Shown here piece by piece: positions 37,021-48,896 of a stretch of 64,000 bases of DNA. The DNA is from Maea johnstoni (Eukaryota > Annelida > Polychaeta > Spionida > Magelonidae), in the NCBI GenBank assembly GCA_963942565.1, contig OZ012686.1, positions 15,030,056 to 15,094,055 on the forward strand, read 5' to 3'. Made by a program: the position numbers and the translations under genes. Numbering within the stretch: the stretch's first letter is position 1; the number at the start of each line of letters is the position of its first letter. The notes below the pieces were generated by a model, which saw nothing but the letters and a program-made list of their open reading frames with translations, searched no databases and had not been told where the DNA came from.

Positions 37021-37242
37021 CGCCTAAAAAAGTTGTTTGTTTCCTGTAACCCTATCCTAACAAGTTTTTACTCAAAGAAATCCCTACCCTAAAGTTTTTT
37101 CTGCCCTTCCAACTGGCAATCATCATAAAACATGCATAAAACACATTTTTGAACAAAAAAAAAATCCAATTTCTTTTTTACCAACCTAACTACCCTATTT
37201 TTCCGGACTGTTACAGGAAACAAACAATTTTTTTTCGAGGCC
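37021..37242. mobile_element. PIF/Harbinger-like MITE, copy 2
   Basis: CGCCTAAAAAAGTTGTTTG to AGGAAACAAACA...GAGGCC. Left terminus slightly decayed and no clear target duplication. Confidence 0.75.
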
Positions 37243-37738
37243 TAAAACCAGCCTATTAAGCAGTGCTAGTATTTACTCAGTACAGAGAAGACATTCTTGC
37301 TCTGCAACAATTTTACTATAAACATAGCTCAAGCATGCAAACATCTACCGTAAATTCTCAGTAATTTGAGACACTTTCTTATAATCATGATTTTCATGGG
37401 TTCAGGGTGGCCCATGTATTCTGAAAATACCTTGATGTTGTATCAGCTAGATTTTGTGAAATGGCAACTGGTGATAGATCATGGTTGCCCACATTTCCTA
37501 TCAATTATTTTGTAAAATAATCATAGTGACCCAAATTTCTAGGGGGTCTAAATTTCCGAGAATTTACGGTAGTCTGTTTGATCTCTACACCCACTGTGAT
37601 TCACAGAACCACCACAAATCAGCAGTATTTTTCTTCTTTAGAACAGAACAGTTGTGATCAACACACTGCAGGAATGTTTCAATACTCATACAAATTCACA
37701 GTGCAATCAGTTTCATCCCTTAAAAAACAATTATAAAT

Positions 37739-37924
37739 CAGGGCTCGAAATTACGGAGTGCAGGGAGGGGAGGGCTCCCTTGAATTCTCCTTCAGCTCCC
37801 TCAAATTTCTGCAGGGAGCCCAACATTGAACATTACAATGAACTGATTTCTATACAAGACCTCTCTAGGTAGCTTTAGAAGACGCAATTGAGCTCCCTGG
37901 ATAAAATCTTTATTTCGAGCCCAG
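37739..37924. mobile_element. CAGGGCTCGA-family MITE, copy 3
   Basis: 186 bp, CAGGGCTCGAAATTACGG to TTTATTTCGAGCCCAG, flanked by TAAAT on both sides. Confidence 0.9.
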
Positions 37925-38213
37925 TAAATGTATCACCTGTCAGAAATTGGTACTTAGTATCTCTAGTCAACTCATATTTCACACTCAGTGATTTCGACCT
38001 ATGGATAGAGGTTCCATCACGAGTGGATGGAAAGGGAAGGTATCTTGCACAAGTGAGTGAGATCAATATATCTTAGAGGTTCAGAAACTTCAGATATGTT
38101 ATTTAACTTCTCATGCTGGAGTATCATACAAAGATATACAGACATATACAGACCATGGGCTGAGGGGACCTTGGTCCTCTCTGCCCACCCCACACAAGAA
38201 AACACCTCAGCTA

Positions 38214-38543
38214 TAGTCTGTCCGACTCAAGTTTGTATGAGGATTTGCTCATTAGAGCCCATTGTAAAATTTGCCTGTTGTCAACAGTACAAATGTGAGG
38301 GATCTACATTGCATGGAGTTGAGACATTTGTACTGTTGACAACGGTCAAATTTTACAATGGGGCCTAATGAGCAAAATCAACATTTTGCGTAGTTGAGGT
38401 AGTTGAGACAAAAAGTAATGTATGTTTAAACATTTACAACTAAGTGCTCCTAAGAGGTTTGCCAAGTTTAGATAACAAACACAAACTTTTTGTAACAAAA
38501 AAGAGGAAAAAAATGGTCAGCCAAGTTTGGGTCAGACAGACTA
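38214..38543. mobile_element. Foldback MITE family H (TAGTCTGTC), copy 1
   Basis: 330 bp with long inverted repeats, TAGTCTGTCCGACTCAAG to GGGTCAGACAGACTA, and TA at both sides (38212-38213, 38544-38545). Inner arms contain TCATTAGAGCCCATTGTAAA and its complement. Shorter than the 442-bp copy at 55222. Confidence 0.85.
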
Positions 38544-38597
38544 TAGGCAACAGCTAGTTTCCTCACAACATTCCAAAATCTGATTCAAGTCCCACTT

Positions 38598-38850
38598 AAA
38601 GGACAATTCCACCATGAATAAAACAAGGCCCAAATAGTTTCTTATGGTACTCTCTACTTAAACCCAAGTTTCCACAAGTGCCAACCTTCATACAAGAAGT
38701 ATATTGCTGTTTACACATCCTAACAGACACAAAATGGAGGCACTGGGGGCAGCCATTTTAGCCTGTTGATAGCTTATCTCTGGCTGCTGGTGCAACTAAG
38801 TCATTAGCAGCTACCTTACTGCTAATGACTAATAGTTGCACCAACAGCCA
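38598..38850. mobile_element. Hairpin MITE family J
   Basis: Starts AAAGGACAATTCCACCATG. A strong imperfect hairpin at about 38773-38852 pairs CTCTGGCTGCTGGTGCAACT with its complement. An inverted relative lies at 63303-63510. Confidence 0.7.
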
Positions 38851-38941
38851 GAGAGATGCCATGGCAAGATTTCGAATGGTATTATTGAAAGTGAAAGTCA
38901 ACCACTTTGCTGACTTGAGACCTAGTCTGACCATGAAAGTG

Positions 38942-41679
38942 TTAAGAGCTAAATTCAAGCTCTTTCATAAAATCTACAACAGGAATTGAACAAGGTGTGC
39001 ACAAGTCTAGTAGATCCTCTAAGGTATAACATGGCTGAGGAGCCCCAATAAACATATCCTTCAACTGCGTCCTGTAACCACTCCCCCTATTAAGTTCATT
39101 CATGTCATTTTCTGCCGAAACATTCTGACGGTAAGAACGTTTCCTTTTCTTACCCATATTAATACTACGAACACGGCGCCTCTTCTTTTTATCCTTTCCA
39201 GTTAGATCACGACAGCCACCCACAAACTTAATTTTAGGAAAGAAACTCTTTCTAGATGGAGACTTTGCTTTCTTTAAAGCAGTCTTATCAACATAGAAGT
39301 CATTCCAGACTTTTCTAGGACTGACGCGGTGCTGAGATTGTGCGGTTGGTGACTTTGGTAGACCTGTCTTGAAGACTTCACTGTCAGAATTGACTGACGA
39401 ATCTAGTTCACATTTTAGCTTGTCAGTTTTCATTGGGGATTTTCCTCCTTTTCTCATAGCAGACTGATCGACATAGTAGTCAGGCCAGAGCTTTTTAGGA
39501 CTCTGTCGATGAGATCTCGAGGAAGATGGTGAAGGCAGGCTCCCTTTCTCATGGCTGACAGTGTCTGATGAGGATGCTGTGTGGTCCTCCACACACGATG
39601 TAGTACCAGCATCCTCAGTAGCACAAAAGCCCTCCGAAATATACTCCCTTTCAGAAAGAGAGGTTTCTGAAAAAGCAGTACCCAAAGACTTCAAGGATTC
39701 CTTTACGGTGACTGATGTGGATACCATAAGTGACCGTGGTTCTGAGGAAGTATATTCCATAGCAAGCTCCCCTTCCTGCAGAGGTAGTCTGGGGTCGGTA
39801 CCAACACCATGCAATGCAGCGCTTGATAGCTGCTGAGAGTCTGTATCCATAGCTACCAGGGAATCATTTTCTACATCAGTGACATTCAAGTTGGCCTGGT
39901 GAACGTTGTGGAATTCAGAGGCCTGCTCTGGTGCTGGTGATGAATTCAATGACACACTGCTATCTTGCTTGACAAGAAAATCTTGCTTAGATTTCTTCAG
40001 AGGGGGAGATACCCCTGAGGGGCCCTGCAGGGGAAATGATGTATGTGTAGCATTTGTAAGGGTTAGGGATGGGTTTGGTTCCTGCTGGGGTTCTGGGGAC
40101 AGAGCTGTAGAGGTGGCACTGGCTACAGCTGACGAGCTAGGTGCTACCCTACCCCCTGCCTCCAGTGTGACTCTTCCCGCTGCTGAGGGTACCGCAAAGC
40201 CAGCATCCTGCAGACAATTCTCGTTCGCCATCACCATCGCTGACTCTTCAGGCTCCGGAGGTGATAAAGGGAACTCCGGTAAAACTTCCGACCCTGTAAC
40301 TGGTCGACCAACCAGAGATGAGGATAGCGTTGACTTGAGCAGCTGGACTTGAGGGTCAGGCGAGAGGTCGTCCCTGTGAAGATCCAGAACCTGTTTGGAC
40401 ATTGAGTTTCTGACTTTCTGTGACTCCTGCTCTAGCATGTCCAGAAGGGTATCTGTGCCTAGAGAGGACATAGGTAGCCAGGCACTGCCACTGTGATGGC
40501 CCCCTGTATAGGTGGCAGCACCTGAGGCTGCTCTGTGACTGTCTTGAGGTAGCTGCTCTGTATCGGGTTCGGAGACTGGACTAGGGAAGAGATCGGGGGA
40601 ACGTTCCCGTCTCTCACGGTACTGCATTGGAACAGGCGACTGGCCAAGATCCCCTGAGAAATGTCTGGGCTTCCCTGCCATACCTGGAGGTGCAGATCTT
40701 GGGCTATAAAGATGTGAGGACAGCGGCCTGCGAGCCTCAAAAGGTGGAGTCCACAGCTTATCCAAATGTGCGTTTGCTGGATGAACTTGCTTCTCATATG
40801 CTTGATCCTGTCCGTGGGCAGAAACCAAATCTGTCAAAGATTGCATGGCAGCCTTTGACTTATTTGATTTAGGAGGACGAAGATTAAACATCTCAAAGTT
40901 TTGCTTGGCTTTAGCTGCAGTATTGATGGGCCTCTCTAAGAGTTGTTTAAGACCGAAGCTCTGATGCTGTGACTGTGGTCTGGGCCTCTGATCACCCTGC
41001 CGTGCACAGCCTGCCTGGACAGACTGCTGTGCTATGGTTGGAGGAGGTGCTGAGTGATCGAGTATGTTTTCCATGCCGTGATGCAGTGGCAGTTTCTGTC
41101 GCCACTGTGTGTCCTGCCCGTTCTGCCCACCACTGGCACTGTGACCCGCTGGCCTCCCAGCAGGCTGTAACTGCTGTACTATGTGTGGGAAAGGCATATT
41201 GAGGAGATTTGGTACGCCAGTTTTCTGAGGCCCTCCACCTCCCGGTGACTGCACCTCCCTATGATAGCGACTGCGTATCTGGGCCACCTTCTCCATACCT
41301 ACATCATAATTCTGTCTCCCTAAATGTCTCTGGAAACCAGGGTTCTGCTGCGGGAGGTGCACCGGGGGAAAGTCCGTCATTCTGGAGAAATGTGGTACCT
41401 GCATTCTGGGAGTCAGCTGCTGGCACTGGCTGCCACACTGCTGAGGATGAGGATGATGATGATGACGATGCTGTTGGTATGGCAACTGCCAGTTTGCTAT
41501 AGGGCTGCCCATCATTAGTGGTTGAGGGTGCCGGGGTGCTGGAGGGTGCTGCGGGTGGGTATGGTGGGGTGGCATGAACCCAGGGTGCTGCTGCTGTTGT
41601 TGTAGGGGTGCATGCTGAAGCTGCTGCTGCCTGTGTGCCTTATCCTCTGCTCCTAGCCTTGGGTACATGATGCCCATAC
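38942..41679 (-). CDS. Large terminal coding exon of an unrecognised nuclear-type protein
   Basis: A single uninterrupted frame of about 911 residues to a TAA stop at 38942-38944. Its 5' edge is a splice acceptor (TTTTGCCAG before GTATGGGC), so coding probably enters in phase 1 from an upstream exon; an ATG at 41677 is the first in the exon. N-terminal 80 residues are Q/H/P-rich (HRHHHHPHPQQ near residue 75). The middle is low-complexity S/P/T-rich. Two related motifs follow: SPKKLWPDYYVDQSAMRK near residue 727 and SPRKVWNDFYVDKTALKK near 787. A basic cluster (KDKKKRRRVR...GKKRKR, about 828-847) looks like a nuclear localisation signal. The last 40 residues (CYTLEDLLDLCTPCSIPVVD) are ordered-looking and acidic/hydrophobic. 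Coding is supported by length, codon-level complexity and absence of stops. No family is recognised; a chromatin- or transcription-associated role is only a guess. Several antisense frames are shadows. Confidence 0.85.
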
Positions 41680-42039
41680 CTGGCAAAATAAAACAAAACA
41701 GCTCAGTATGATATCTCTAACAATAAAACTCCTAGCCTTGGGTACATGATGCCCATACCTCGCAAAATAAAACAAAACAGCTCAGTATCTATACAACACA
41801 ACTCCTAGCCTCGGGTACATGATGCCCATACCTGGCAAAATAAAACAAAACAGCTCAGTATCTATACAACACAACTCCTAGCCTTGGGTACATGATGCCC
41901 ATATACCTGGCAAAATAAAACAAAGCAGCTCAGTATCTATACAACACAACTCCTAGCCTTGGGTTCATGATGCCCATACCTGGCAAAATAAAACAAAACA
42001 GCTCAGTATCTATACAACACAACTCCTAATTCACGATAA

Positions 42040-42382
42040 GGCCAAAAAAAAAAGTGTTTGGTTCCTCTTACGTCCTAAAAAAATATAGGTAGGGTTTCCT
42101 TTTTTTTTTTATTCTTTAACTTGCACGATTCCCTGGAGTTGGATGGCTTTGATAAAGGTTTGCCTTGTTGTAATTGTCTTTATATGCATTAATTGTAGGC
42201 CCCTGCTTCTGTTCATCCAGAAATTTATAATTTAATGGTTGGAGAATTGGTATTTAGGATGGCGAGGCAATTTTTTGGGTAGGAACAATTCATTTTTCAG
42301 TAGGATTGGCAAAAAAAACTTTAGGGTAGGGGACAAAAACTAGGTAGGGTAATAGGAACCAAACATCTTTTTTTTTTAGGCC
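42040..42382. mobile_element. PIF/Harbinger-like MITE, copy 3
   Basis: 343 bp, GGCCAAAAAAAAAAGTG to TTTTTTTTAGGCC, flanked by TAA on both sides. It interrupts the acceptor-repeat array. Confidence 0.8.
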
Positions 42383-42519
42383 TAACAATAAAACAAAAAA
42401 TATCAGCTATTCTAATAAGTTTTTCTGATAGTCCTGAGCACTATAGAACTTGTCAGATTAAGTAGTCTGATTCTTCTGATCTTAAAGTACACTATTTTCC
42501 AATGTTGGTTGCACTTTAA

Positions 42520-42722
42520 CACTTTCAATGCTGAGGCTACATATCGTCCAAAGCACAAGGATGCAAAGATTTTTGAAAACCATCTAAACTCTGGCATGTT
42601 GGTGTTCATTAGATAGCTCTCGCTGAGTACTCTTACATGAGTACCCATGTGTCAGGGTTTCAGTTATTTATCAGGTTTTTCGCATCATTTTGAATTGGCA
42701 AAATTAGTTGCCAGCAGCACGG
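42520..42722 (-). mobile_element. piggyBac-like MITE, copy h
   Basis: 203 bp flanked by TTAA (42516-42519, 42723-42726); CACTTTCAATGCTGAGGCTA to AGTTGCCAGCAGCACGG. Confidence 0.9.
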
Positions 42723-42726
42723 TTAA

Positions 42727-43454
42727 GAACATTGGTTTCTCAAAGGCACTGTCCTTCATGTTATGACAGCGGTCAGGGCAGAAAATCTTCACACTTTTCC
42801 CAGCAATACTAAATATCCCCTCTACTGCAGTATGCTGGTATGGCCAGGTAGTTCCAAATATTGGGACATGGGATTTCAAAGATGGTTAGACATGTCACCA
42901 GATTAAGTCATTGCACAGTGGAACATCTCTTGGACATCCTGATCCATTGAGAATCATTGGTGTTTTCAAAAGGGGGTGTCTGTTTTCAAGCTGATTGGAT
43001 TTCACTTAGGTTCAGCATGTCTCCTCCAGTTGAACAACACAATAGATTTGCATCCTGTCATTGCATCCTCAATTTAAAAAGCAGTTTCCATATCCATGAC
43101 CCCTGTCCACATATAATCTAGTTCAGACGTGACATCTGTGTAGTGCAGATAATCTTCATGATATTGTGGCAGTTGAGCAATTAGTCTCAATGTGAAGAGT
43201 GTGTACATATGCACTGTATGTGCATATCCAGTTCCTGCTTGCCTCTGAGCATCCCATAGCAGATGCATACACTGTGATAACTCGATAGATGTAATAGAAA
43301 GTAATATGAAATTGCAATTACTTTTAGGACTAGTCAATTACTATTACCTATTACAGTAAAAGTTTAGCCACTAAGTAATTGATTACTTTCTATTAGACTG
43401 AAAAATAGCAAATTACTATTAATTTTTATATTACAATTACAAATTACCCCAACC
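42727..43454. other. No feature recognised
   Basis: Sequence between repeat blocks in the presumed intron of the minus-strand gene. No exon candidate seen. Confidence 0.3.
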
Positions 43455-43650
43455 CTGCCCTTGGGTATATGATGCCCATACCTGGCAAAATAAAACAAAA
43501 CAGATCAGTATCTCGAACAATAAAACTCCTACCCTTGGGTACATGGTGCCCATACCTGGCAAAATAAAACAAAACAGATCAAAGTATCTCTACAACACAA
43601 CTCCTAGCCTTAGGTACATGATGCCCATAGCTGGCAAAATACAACAAATC

Positions 43651-44378
43651 AGCTTATTTCTGGTTGTGACCAACAAGACTGCTAAGATACTCTACTTTTT
43701 TCAAATCCTCTTGAAAATAACAAATTTACACGAAAATTTCAATTTTCAGATGAAAGCAGTAAATAAGCCCCGGTCTTATATATAAGTTCAATAGCTTCCC
43801 CCATTCAGGCATAAAACTACCTTTGAAACGTGTAGTTTGGAACAACAAATCATTCTTAAAACACAAAAGAAATTGGGTGGTTTGGTTCTGACAGACATTT
43901 TTTTTCTTGAATATTTTCCAAAAAATGTTTCCCTTAAAAAACTTGTACATGTAAATATCAGAAATTGTCAGGCCTTTTAGTTATGACAGGTATGAATGAG
44001 TTGAGGGGTTGAGACAAGATGCTGATCCAAAACTTATGACAATTATGCGTTTCCTTGCACTGTCTTAACAAATAGATTTTTGTGAATTTTGTCCATTCCT
44101 CATTTCTTCACAACTCACCACAGAATAGTTCCAAAATGCATGCCCCCCCATCTCCTTTCAGTGTCTTAACCTATAGCTATAAATATGCCTTTTTGAGTTC
44201 TTTACAGTACCATAGCTCTGTTGTTCCAAAATACAAGATGTTTTCCTATCTTGTGATTATGTCTTAATACTAACAGAGCTCTGTTAGTCAGTCTATTCCT
44301 TGGTTACACACGGCCATAGCTCTAGGCAGGATGCAGTGACAATACATGATATTTTCTTGCCTCCTTTCATTGTCCTAA
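43651..44378. other. No feature recognised
   Basis: AT-rich; no supported gene or complete repeat. Confidence 0.3.
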
Positions 44379-44591
44379 GGCCTAGATTTTTTTTTTCGTT
44401 TCCTGTAATGGTACGAAAAGAAATAGGGTAGGTAGGTCAGTATTGATTATTCTTTTGGTCAAAAATGTGTGATTTACGCAAGATTTAAGTTGATTGGGAG
44501 TTGGGAGGGTGAAAAAAAACGTTAGGGTATGTTTTTTTGGACATAAACTTGTTAGGGTAGGGTTACAGGAAACAAACAACTTTTTTAGGCC
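44379..44591. mobile_element. PIF/Harbinger-like MITE, copy 4
   Basis: 213 bp, GGCCTAGATTTTTTTTTTCG to GGAAACAAACAACTTTTTTAGGCC in two overlapping end blocks. Left flank TAA, right flank TAT. Confidence 0.75.
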
Positions 44592-44975
44592 TATTCTAGT
44601 TGTGGAGTGCCTTTACTCTCAGTGCCACAGCTTTCATGGGCAGTACAGGATACACCTGTCTGATTGCAATCCACAGGTCTGGGCCGTCTGGCTTCTGACC
44701 AGTAAGAACATTCCTGTCAGGATAGGATATCAACCCAATAAACACATGCCACACTGCTTTTGTTTCTCGTTTAGGTTCTTAAGGATGCGGGAAGATGTAA
44801 AGGGGCTATGACTATGAGTAATATTAAATCTGTCACCCTCTGTTGACCAATGTTACTCACTCAAGACTGAAAGAATTTCTCTGGCAAAAGACCTAAACCG
44901 TTCAAAGTTCTAATATACTACCTGTATTCAGTGTATTGTTTTTTTGTGTTTTTTTAAAATGTGTTCCACCTTTGT

Positions 44976-45112
44976 TATAGGGATTAAGTTAGCAGTGGAG
45001 AGCCGGGTGGCGAATTAAGCTGAGGACCTGCTGGCAAGCGCCTCGGACGGGTTGTCAGCAGGTCCGAAGCTTAAGTCGCCACACGGCTCTCCAGTGCTAA
45101 CTTAATCACTAT
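44976..45112. repeat. Foldback, arms of about 60 bp
   Basis: GATTAAGTTAGCAGTGGAGA at 44982 pairs with the sequence ending at 45107 (AGTGCTAACTTAATC), and arms continue inward through GAGCCG, GGCGA and GACCTGCTG. The loop is about 20 bp. Unusually GC-rich for the surroundings. Confidence 0.85.
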
Positions 45113-45606
45113 TATAGCATGATGAAAGAAGAAACAATAAACTTGAAACCCTAAATTTACATGATTTTGGCACTTTCACGAAATGCTCTGATACTCGCTT
45201 TGACAGCAACCATGGGGTCACTGAGTGGAGGCTGGAATCAATATCCTGTGTTGTACAGAATTTATCTGGCCATCCATGTATTTGGGTATTTTATTTAACT
45301 AAATACACTTTTTTTAATCACATCAACTTGATTGCATCACTAAAATCACTCTCTAATTCTTTAAAAATGGTTTTAAAAATCTGAGGTGGAGCGCAAAATT
45401 CCAAAATGTCAACCTGGGGCCTAGGTCCGGGTTGGCAACCCGGATCAGTCTGCAGCATTGTGGCCAATAATGACCAGCTTTTTATATGCCAGAATGCTAT
45501 AATGAGTGTTAATGTTTATTCAAACATTGAATCTCAATGAGACATAAATTCCCAAATATTTTTGATAATTGATGCAAATATAGGAGAAAATCCATGTTTT
45601 GCATTA

Positions 45607-45925
45607 CAGGGTCTTAGCCAGGATTATAAAAATACCTGTCTACAACACCAATATTCCCAAATTTCTGCCTGTCCAGAATTGGCTACTAATCTACTTTAAA
45701 TCCTTGTACTAACTACATTTTATAGCCTATTGTGTCAAAAAGGGTAATTTACACACCAGCCATATCATAGAAAATTGTTTGTTAGGAAAAGATTTGGTCA
45801 TCACCCCCTTAAACCCATAATTGAAAGTTCTTCATAGAAACTTTTGCCTGTCAAAAAAGGAGGTTTTCAGGAAACTAACTGCCCAGAAGACACGCTGGAC
45901 GGGTCTGGGCTAGGTCCCTGGCGCC
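45607..45925. mobile_element. hAT MITE family F relative
   Basis: Begins CAGGGTCTTAGCCAGGAT and ends near GGGCTAGGTCCCTG. Internal GTTTTCAGGAAACT and CTTTTGCCTGTC are shared with the copies at about 59.4 and 62.9 kb. No target duplication found. Confidence 0.55.
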
Positions 45926-46430
45926 ATATGTGTGTCTGTCTGTACAGGTCTCTGCTTTGTGGTTTCTTATAATTTTACTGCCTCTTTAGTCTTTACTCTT
46001 TTATTCTTTTTAATAGTTTGACCTTATTTGTCACATAATGGTAATTTACCAATGACCTTCCATTAAGCATCTTTCTTGAATACAATGCTTTCATTGGTGG
46101 AGTGGATATAGCATGACTGTTGGAAATAATGGGTCATAGGGGTGGATCTAAGATTTCTGGGTTGGGGATTCGTTTAACAGAGGGGCAGATCAACCTCATT
46201 GGTTTAAGCTCAACTAAAGATAAGTGACCCTACTTGGAACGAAAATCAACATATTTAGAACATTTCAGGTTCTCCCTGGCCAGCGGTCATCACACTGCTG
46301 CATACAAGAGTTCCTTGATAATTTTTGTCTGGACCTATAATATCTTTGACAATAACTTGGGAATGCAGAATGTTTTGCAAAATATTCAAAGGAGAGAACT
46401 TTGCTGGTAGTATTCTGATCATAGTCTTAG

Positions 46431-46667
46431 CCAGGTGGGCGTCATTTGGATACCCAAACCCTCAAAAATCTCCCCTCAGGACACCCAAACCTTTTTGTGA
46501 GTAATTTCTTGTGATGGCTATTTCTGAACCCCAATATATATCCCATGACACTGTATAAGGAAATAATGCCTTATCTCGATATGTAAATACATGATAATGG
46601 TTAGGCCCCAAAATTTTACAATTGGCAATGTGGGCACCCAGTTTCTAAATCATGGCCAAGACCCTGG
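46431..46667. mobile_element. hAT-type MITE family F, copy 2
   Basis: ATAGTCTTAGCCAGGTGGGC to CATGGCCAAGACCCTGG, with perfect 8-bp target duplication TTCTGATC (46423-46430, 46668-46675). Confidence 0.85.
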
Positions 46668-46679
46668 TTCTGATCAACA

Positions 46680-47620
46680 TCACTCCTTTAAATCTTTTTT
46701 TACCATTCACTACCCAATAACGGCTATAAGATATGAAACACCAGGGACCACTTCCTTTCAACAGATCTCTATACTTGATCAAATCAGTGATTATCAATAA
46801 CCTAGCAGCAGTTATCAGAAACAGATTTCTTCATGCAGTGATCTCAACACTAGACAACTACTTTGAAGTATCTAGGGTACCAGCTTATCAAAACTTGATA
46901 AATAAAACATTTCATATAATGTGGCTGGCTAAGATAAAGAGGGGTTATTATAGTGATTATCTGATGTGTGAATGAGTTTAACTAAAGTGTTTAGGGTCAG
47001 GGTCTGACACTTTGATTTCAGGCTAGGGGCCTAAAAAGGTCTATTGATAAAAATGAGTGGTCAAAAACAGGATTTCATACATACTATTTTTGGCCCCTAT
47101 TCTAAAAAAATCTAGGGGCCCACAGCAAAAATGCCCCTGGGGTTACAGTTAGAGGTTGATTTCTCTTCATGGATAGAACTTAATGTGCAAACATATCAAA
47201 AATGAAGTCAGAATAATTTAACGTTGCTTCTCTGACCATAACAACTTTTTATAAACATACTACCAAAGGAAGCACAATGAAACTGCCATGAGCCCGAAAA
47301 CTGAAATAAAAATAGAATTAAATTAAAGCCCAAAATCGGGATAAAATCCAATCTTAAAGAGATCTGAAGTTTTGTGTACACCAAGGCAAAGCAAACCATA
47401 TGATACGATTAACAGTCTGTTTTATGTCACAGTGGCACTGTATTGCTGCCGCCATGCAACGGCAGTACATATGTATTTCTCTATATATATATCATTCTGA
47501 TGCTTGGCCAAGCATGGCAGAAATGCATAATATTTAAAATTCTGCCTTACTTGGCAGTTCACCGCCCACACGAAAATACCCCATGTTTTATCGTCACGAC
47601 TGACGTTTGCACTGGTGGTT
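46680..47620. other. No feature recognised
   Basis: AT-rich; short frames only. Confidence 0.3.
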
Positions 47621-47628
47621 CATGGCAT

Positions 47629-47699
47629 CACAGTCTTAGCCAGCAGGGCGTCTGGGTGTCTTTTGGACACCCAGTTTCTAAATCCTGGCTAAGACCCTG
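47629..47699. mobile_element. hAT-type MITE family F, 71-bp minimal copy
   Basis: CACAGTCTTAGCCAG...CTGGCTAAGACCCTG, almost nothing but the two termini, with perfect 8-bp target duplication CATGGCAT (47621-47628, 47700-47707). Confidence 0.9.
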
Positions 47700-47739
47700 C
47701 ATGGCATATGACCAATCACCGTGAACAGCCAGTGAATGC

Positions 47740-47848
47740 TGCAAAGAACCTTGGAGGTAAGAGGCTTAGGTTGGATGGCAAACACAAACTTTTTACAACA
47801 CAAAAGAGGAAAAAAAGTCAGCCATGCTTTGGTCAGACGGACCATATA
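47740..47848. mobile_element. Foldback MITE family H, partial copy
   Basis: Shares TTGGATGGCAAACACAAACT and GTCAGACGGACCATA with the right half of the copies at 38214 and 55222. Confidence 0.6.
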
Positions 47849-47861
47849 CAAGCCGCGAATA

Positions 47862-48564
47862 CAGGCGAAAACGCCCTATATGCGAAAACGTCCTAGTCGA
47901 AAACGCCCTATTTTTCTTACTTTTCACAACAGTGTATTTCTTCTTCTTTTCTTTCTCCTTTATCTTCTCTACCTTTCTCGTTCTCTTTTTCTTAGTTATT
48001 TACGTTCATAGTCGAGTTTAAGTAGTAGTGTAGTTAGTGGTGTCCATCTTTTCTTTGCAGGTTTATACTCTCACAAGAACACACCTGATAGTATTAGTGA
48101 TAGTTGGATCTGGCCGCCGTGGATTCATTTCACTCGTGTGTCGGCACATGCTATGTCACTTTGAAACATTGGAATAAAGTTCGAAAATGAGTTATTTCAC
48201 CATTATAGATAAATATATGGCTTCACCCATCAACGACAATCGGACACACGAGGAACAGCACATACGTAGATATGTATTTTAATTGCTGCTGGCACTGACA
48301 GTTGACAGACTGTCAATAACAACAACTGTGACAATACCCATGAAATATATGGAGACAGTAATTATTATAACTGAAATTAAATTGACAACTGTCAATGACA
48401 ATATCCATGACTTATATATCCATGAATTATATGGCCCCCTGATGTGCCACCGACGGAGAGAGCACTTCACTTCACAGCAAGCCGCCGCTCACGGCTCACG
48501 GCAGCACTTGAAAAGTAGGGCGTTTTCGACTAGGGCGTTTTCGCATATAGGGCGTTTTCGCCTG
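47862..48564. mobile_element. DNA transposon remnant with 55-bp TIRs of GCGAAAACGCCCTA repeats
   Basis: 703 bp. Each terminus starts CAGGCGAAAACGCCCTATA and holds three copies of a (T/G)CGAAAACG(C/T)CCTA motif; over 55 bp the two termini differ at two positions. The interior has no transposase. No convincing target duplication; superfamily unknown. Confidence 0.85.
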
Positions 48565-48699
48565 ACACCCAAGCCGCCACCGTCCCTTAGAAGTGTTCCA
48601 ACCTGCCGGTCGGATACTGCCGCAATCCAAGCCATCGCGAAGTGGCGGATAAAAAAAAATAAAAATAGACATCAACTAATCAATTTGATTGGTTGATGT

Positions 48700-48896
48700 G
48701 GCAAAAATTGCTTGAATCGCTCAGGTGAGAGATCCAGATCTTCCTGCGGTAGGAACCGCTGCACTTGAAAACCGCCCTGATTGCCGTCCGGGCACCAAGT
48801 GCACTCGCCTAAAGGAAAAATAAAGGCAGGCGATTTCTGTGGCAATAATCTACACAAAAAAACATTGCCGTCTCGCCTAGTGGAAACGCACCTTTA
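48700..48896. repeat. Probable MITE ending AGTGGAAACGCACCTTTA
   Basis: The right end (CTAGTGGAAACGCACCTTTA) looks like a MITE terminus and the interior is CG-richer than the flanks. The left end is not resolved. The open frame on the - strand here has no recognised domain. Confidence 0.4.

Larger units (their letters stand above)
41650..43650 (-). repeat. 73-bp tandem repeat duplicating a splice acceptor, eight units in two blocks
   Basis: Five units (41650-42030) and three more (43455-43650) repeat the end of the intron plus the start of the large exon: on the - strand TTTTATTTTGCCAG then GTATGGGCATCATGTACCC. The two blocks are separated by about 1.4 kb that includes a PIF-like MITE and a piggyBac-like MITE. 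The unit at about 41728 has lost the AG (GCGAG); the last unit at about 43600 has a changed acceptor (GCCAGC). Confidence 0.9.

Noticed and set aside
39561-41502. Several + strand open frames
   Set aside because: Antisense shadows of the long minus-strand exon.
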